A stretch of DNA of 8,766 nt from Pseudomonadota bacterium (lineage in GTDB: Bacteria; Pseudomonadota; Gammaproteobacteria; Burkholderiales; Casimicrobiaceae): NCBI GenBank assembly GCA_022709775.1, contig JAKLIE010000051.1:1-8766 (forward strand), written 5' to 3'. The notes under the pieces are model-generated. The model was not told the origin of the DNA. It was given only the letters and a program-made list of their open reading frames with translations, and searched no databases. Shown here piece by piece: positions 8,615 to 8,766 of the stretch; the stretch's first letter is position 1, and the number at the start of each line of letters is the position of its first letter. A program made the position numbers and the translations under genes.

Positions 8615-8620
8615 AGTATA
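8615..8620 (-). promoter_or_regulatory. -10-like hexamer of the 5'-nucleotidase gene
   Basis: On the minus strand TATACT (5 of 6 to TATAAT) is followed by TGCCCG and then the ATG at 8608. No -35 hexamer is obvious in the GC-rich upstream sequence. No Shine-Dalgarno separates it from the start, pointing to a leaderless or nearly leaderless transcript. Confidence 0.5.
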
Positions 8621-8713
8621 GGGGAGCCGGCCCATCCGCGGGCCGCCCCGGCGCAGGGCCATCGCCCCGGGTCCACCGACCCTCCCACCCCTCCGCCGTC
8701 CGCCGTGCCCGCC

Positions 8714-8766
8714 CTATTGCGGCGGCAAGCAGCCCGTATTGTCGTCCTCGGCGGCGTACCCCTGGG
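8714..8766 (-). CDS. C-terminal end of an unidentified gene (5' part outside window)
   Basis: A minus-strand frame enters from the right edge and ends at TAG (8716-8714). Its last 16 residues read QGYAAEDDNTGCLPPQ. Fourteen of the 16 codons end in G or C, and the composition is protein-like rather than Arg/Pro-rich as in noncoding frames here, so a real C-terminus is likely. The family is not recognisable from this much. It would be transcribed in the same direction as the nucleotidase, about 105 bp upstream of it. Confidence 0.4.
   Translation of the reverse strand, partial: QGYAAEDDNTGCLPPQ

Noticed and set aside
8617..8713. The noncoding gap upstream of the nucleotidase, checked for a further gene or RNA
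   Set aside because: Frames are Pro/Arg-rich and short, there is no tRNA-like fold, and only the TATACT element at its edge is worth noting.

Overview
The window is very GC-rich (roughly 70% by eye) double-stranded bacterial chromosome, with strong G/C preference at third codon positions. Protein families and gene style suggest a proteobacterium, most likely a betaproteobacterium of the Burkholderiales/Rhodocyclales kind. That placement is inference; no rRNA, tRNA, insertion sequence, CRISPR array or phage gene is visible.

Layout from left to right. (1) Positions 1-327, minus strand: the N-terminal part of a ModE/LysR-type winged-helix regulator whose 3' end lies outside the window. (2) Positions 328-521: a divergent regulatory region. 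Its left edge carries a 36-bp dyad (319-354) with 11-bp arms matching at 10 of 11 positions, a good operator candidate. (3) Positions 522-2786, plus strand: an overlapping tupB-tupC-tupA operon for a tungstate ABC importer (permease, ATPase, periplasmic binding protein). (4) Positions 2822-4718, plus strand: a possible 31-codon leader ORF that overlaps the start of a FecCD-type permease, followed with a 4-bp overlap by its FepC/MolC-like ATPase. No binding protein accompanies this pair here. Its position behind tup and MolC-like ATPase motifs suggest a molybdate/tungstate importer of the MolBC type, with iron-siderophore or cobalamin uptake as the alternative. (5) Positions 4843-7683, plus strand: a full-length P2A-type (Ca2+-type) P-type ATPase. 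(6) Positions 7706-8608, minus strand: a cytosolic 5'-nucleotidase (HAD fold), convergent with the ATPase. A perfect 11-bp hairpin sits at its 3' end. (7) Positions 8714-8766, minus strand: the last codons of a further, unidentified gene.

The left half reads as an oxyanion (W/Mo) acquisition island: a sensor-regulator diverging from a high-affinity tungstate importer, then a second ABC importer core. The right half looks like housekeeping ion transport and nucleotide metabolism with no clear functional tie to it.

One architectural pattern stands out. Three probable transcript heads (2822, 4843 and 8608 on the minus strand) each have a -10-like hexamer exactly 6 nt before the ATG and no visible Shine-Dalgarno. 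Downstream operon genes have clear Shine-Dalgarno sequences. This suggests leaderless transcripts at operon heads, and it makes the small ORF at 2822 more interesting than a random short frame.
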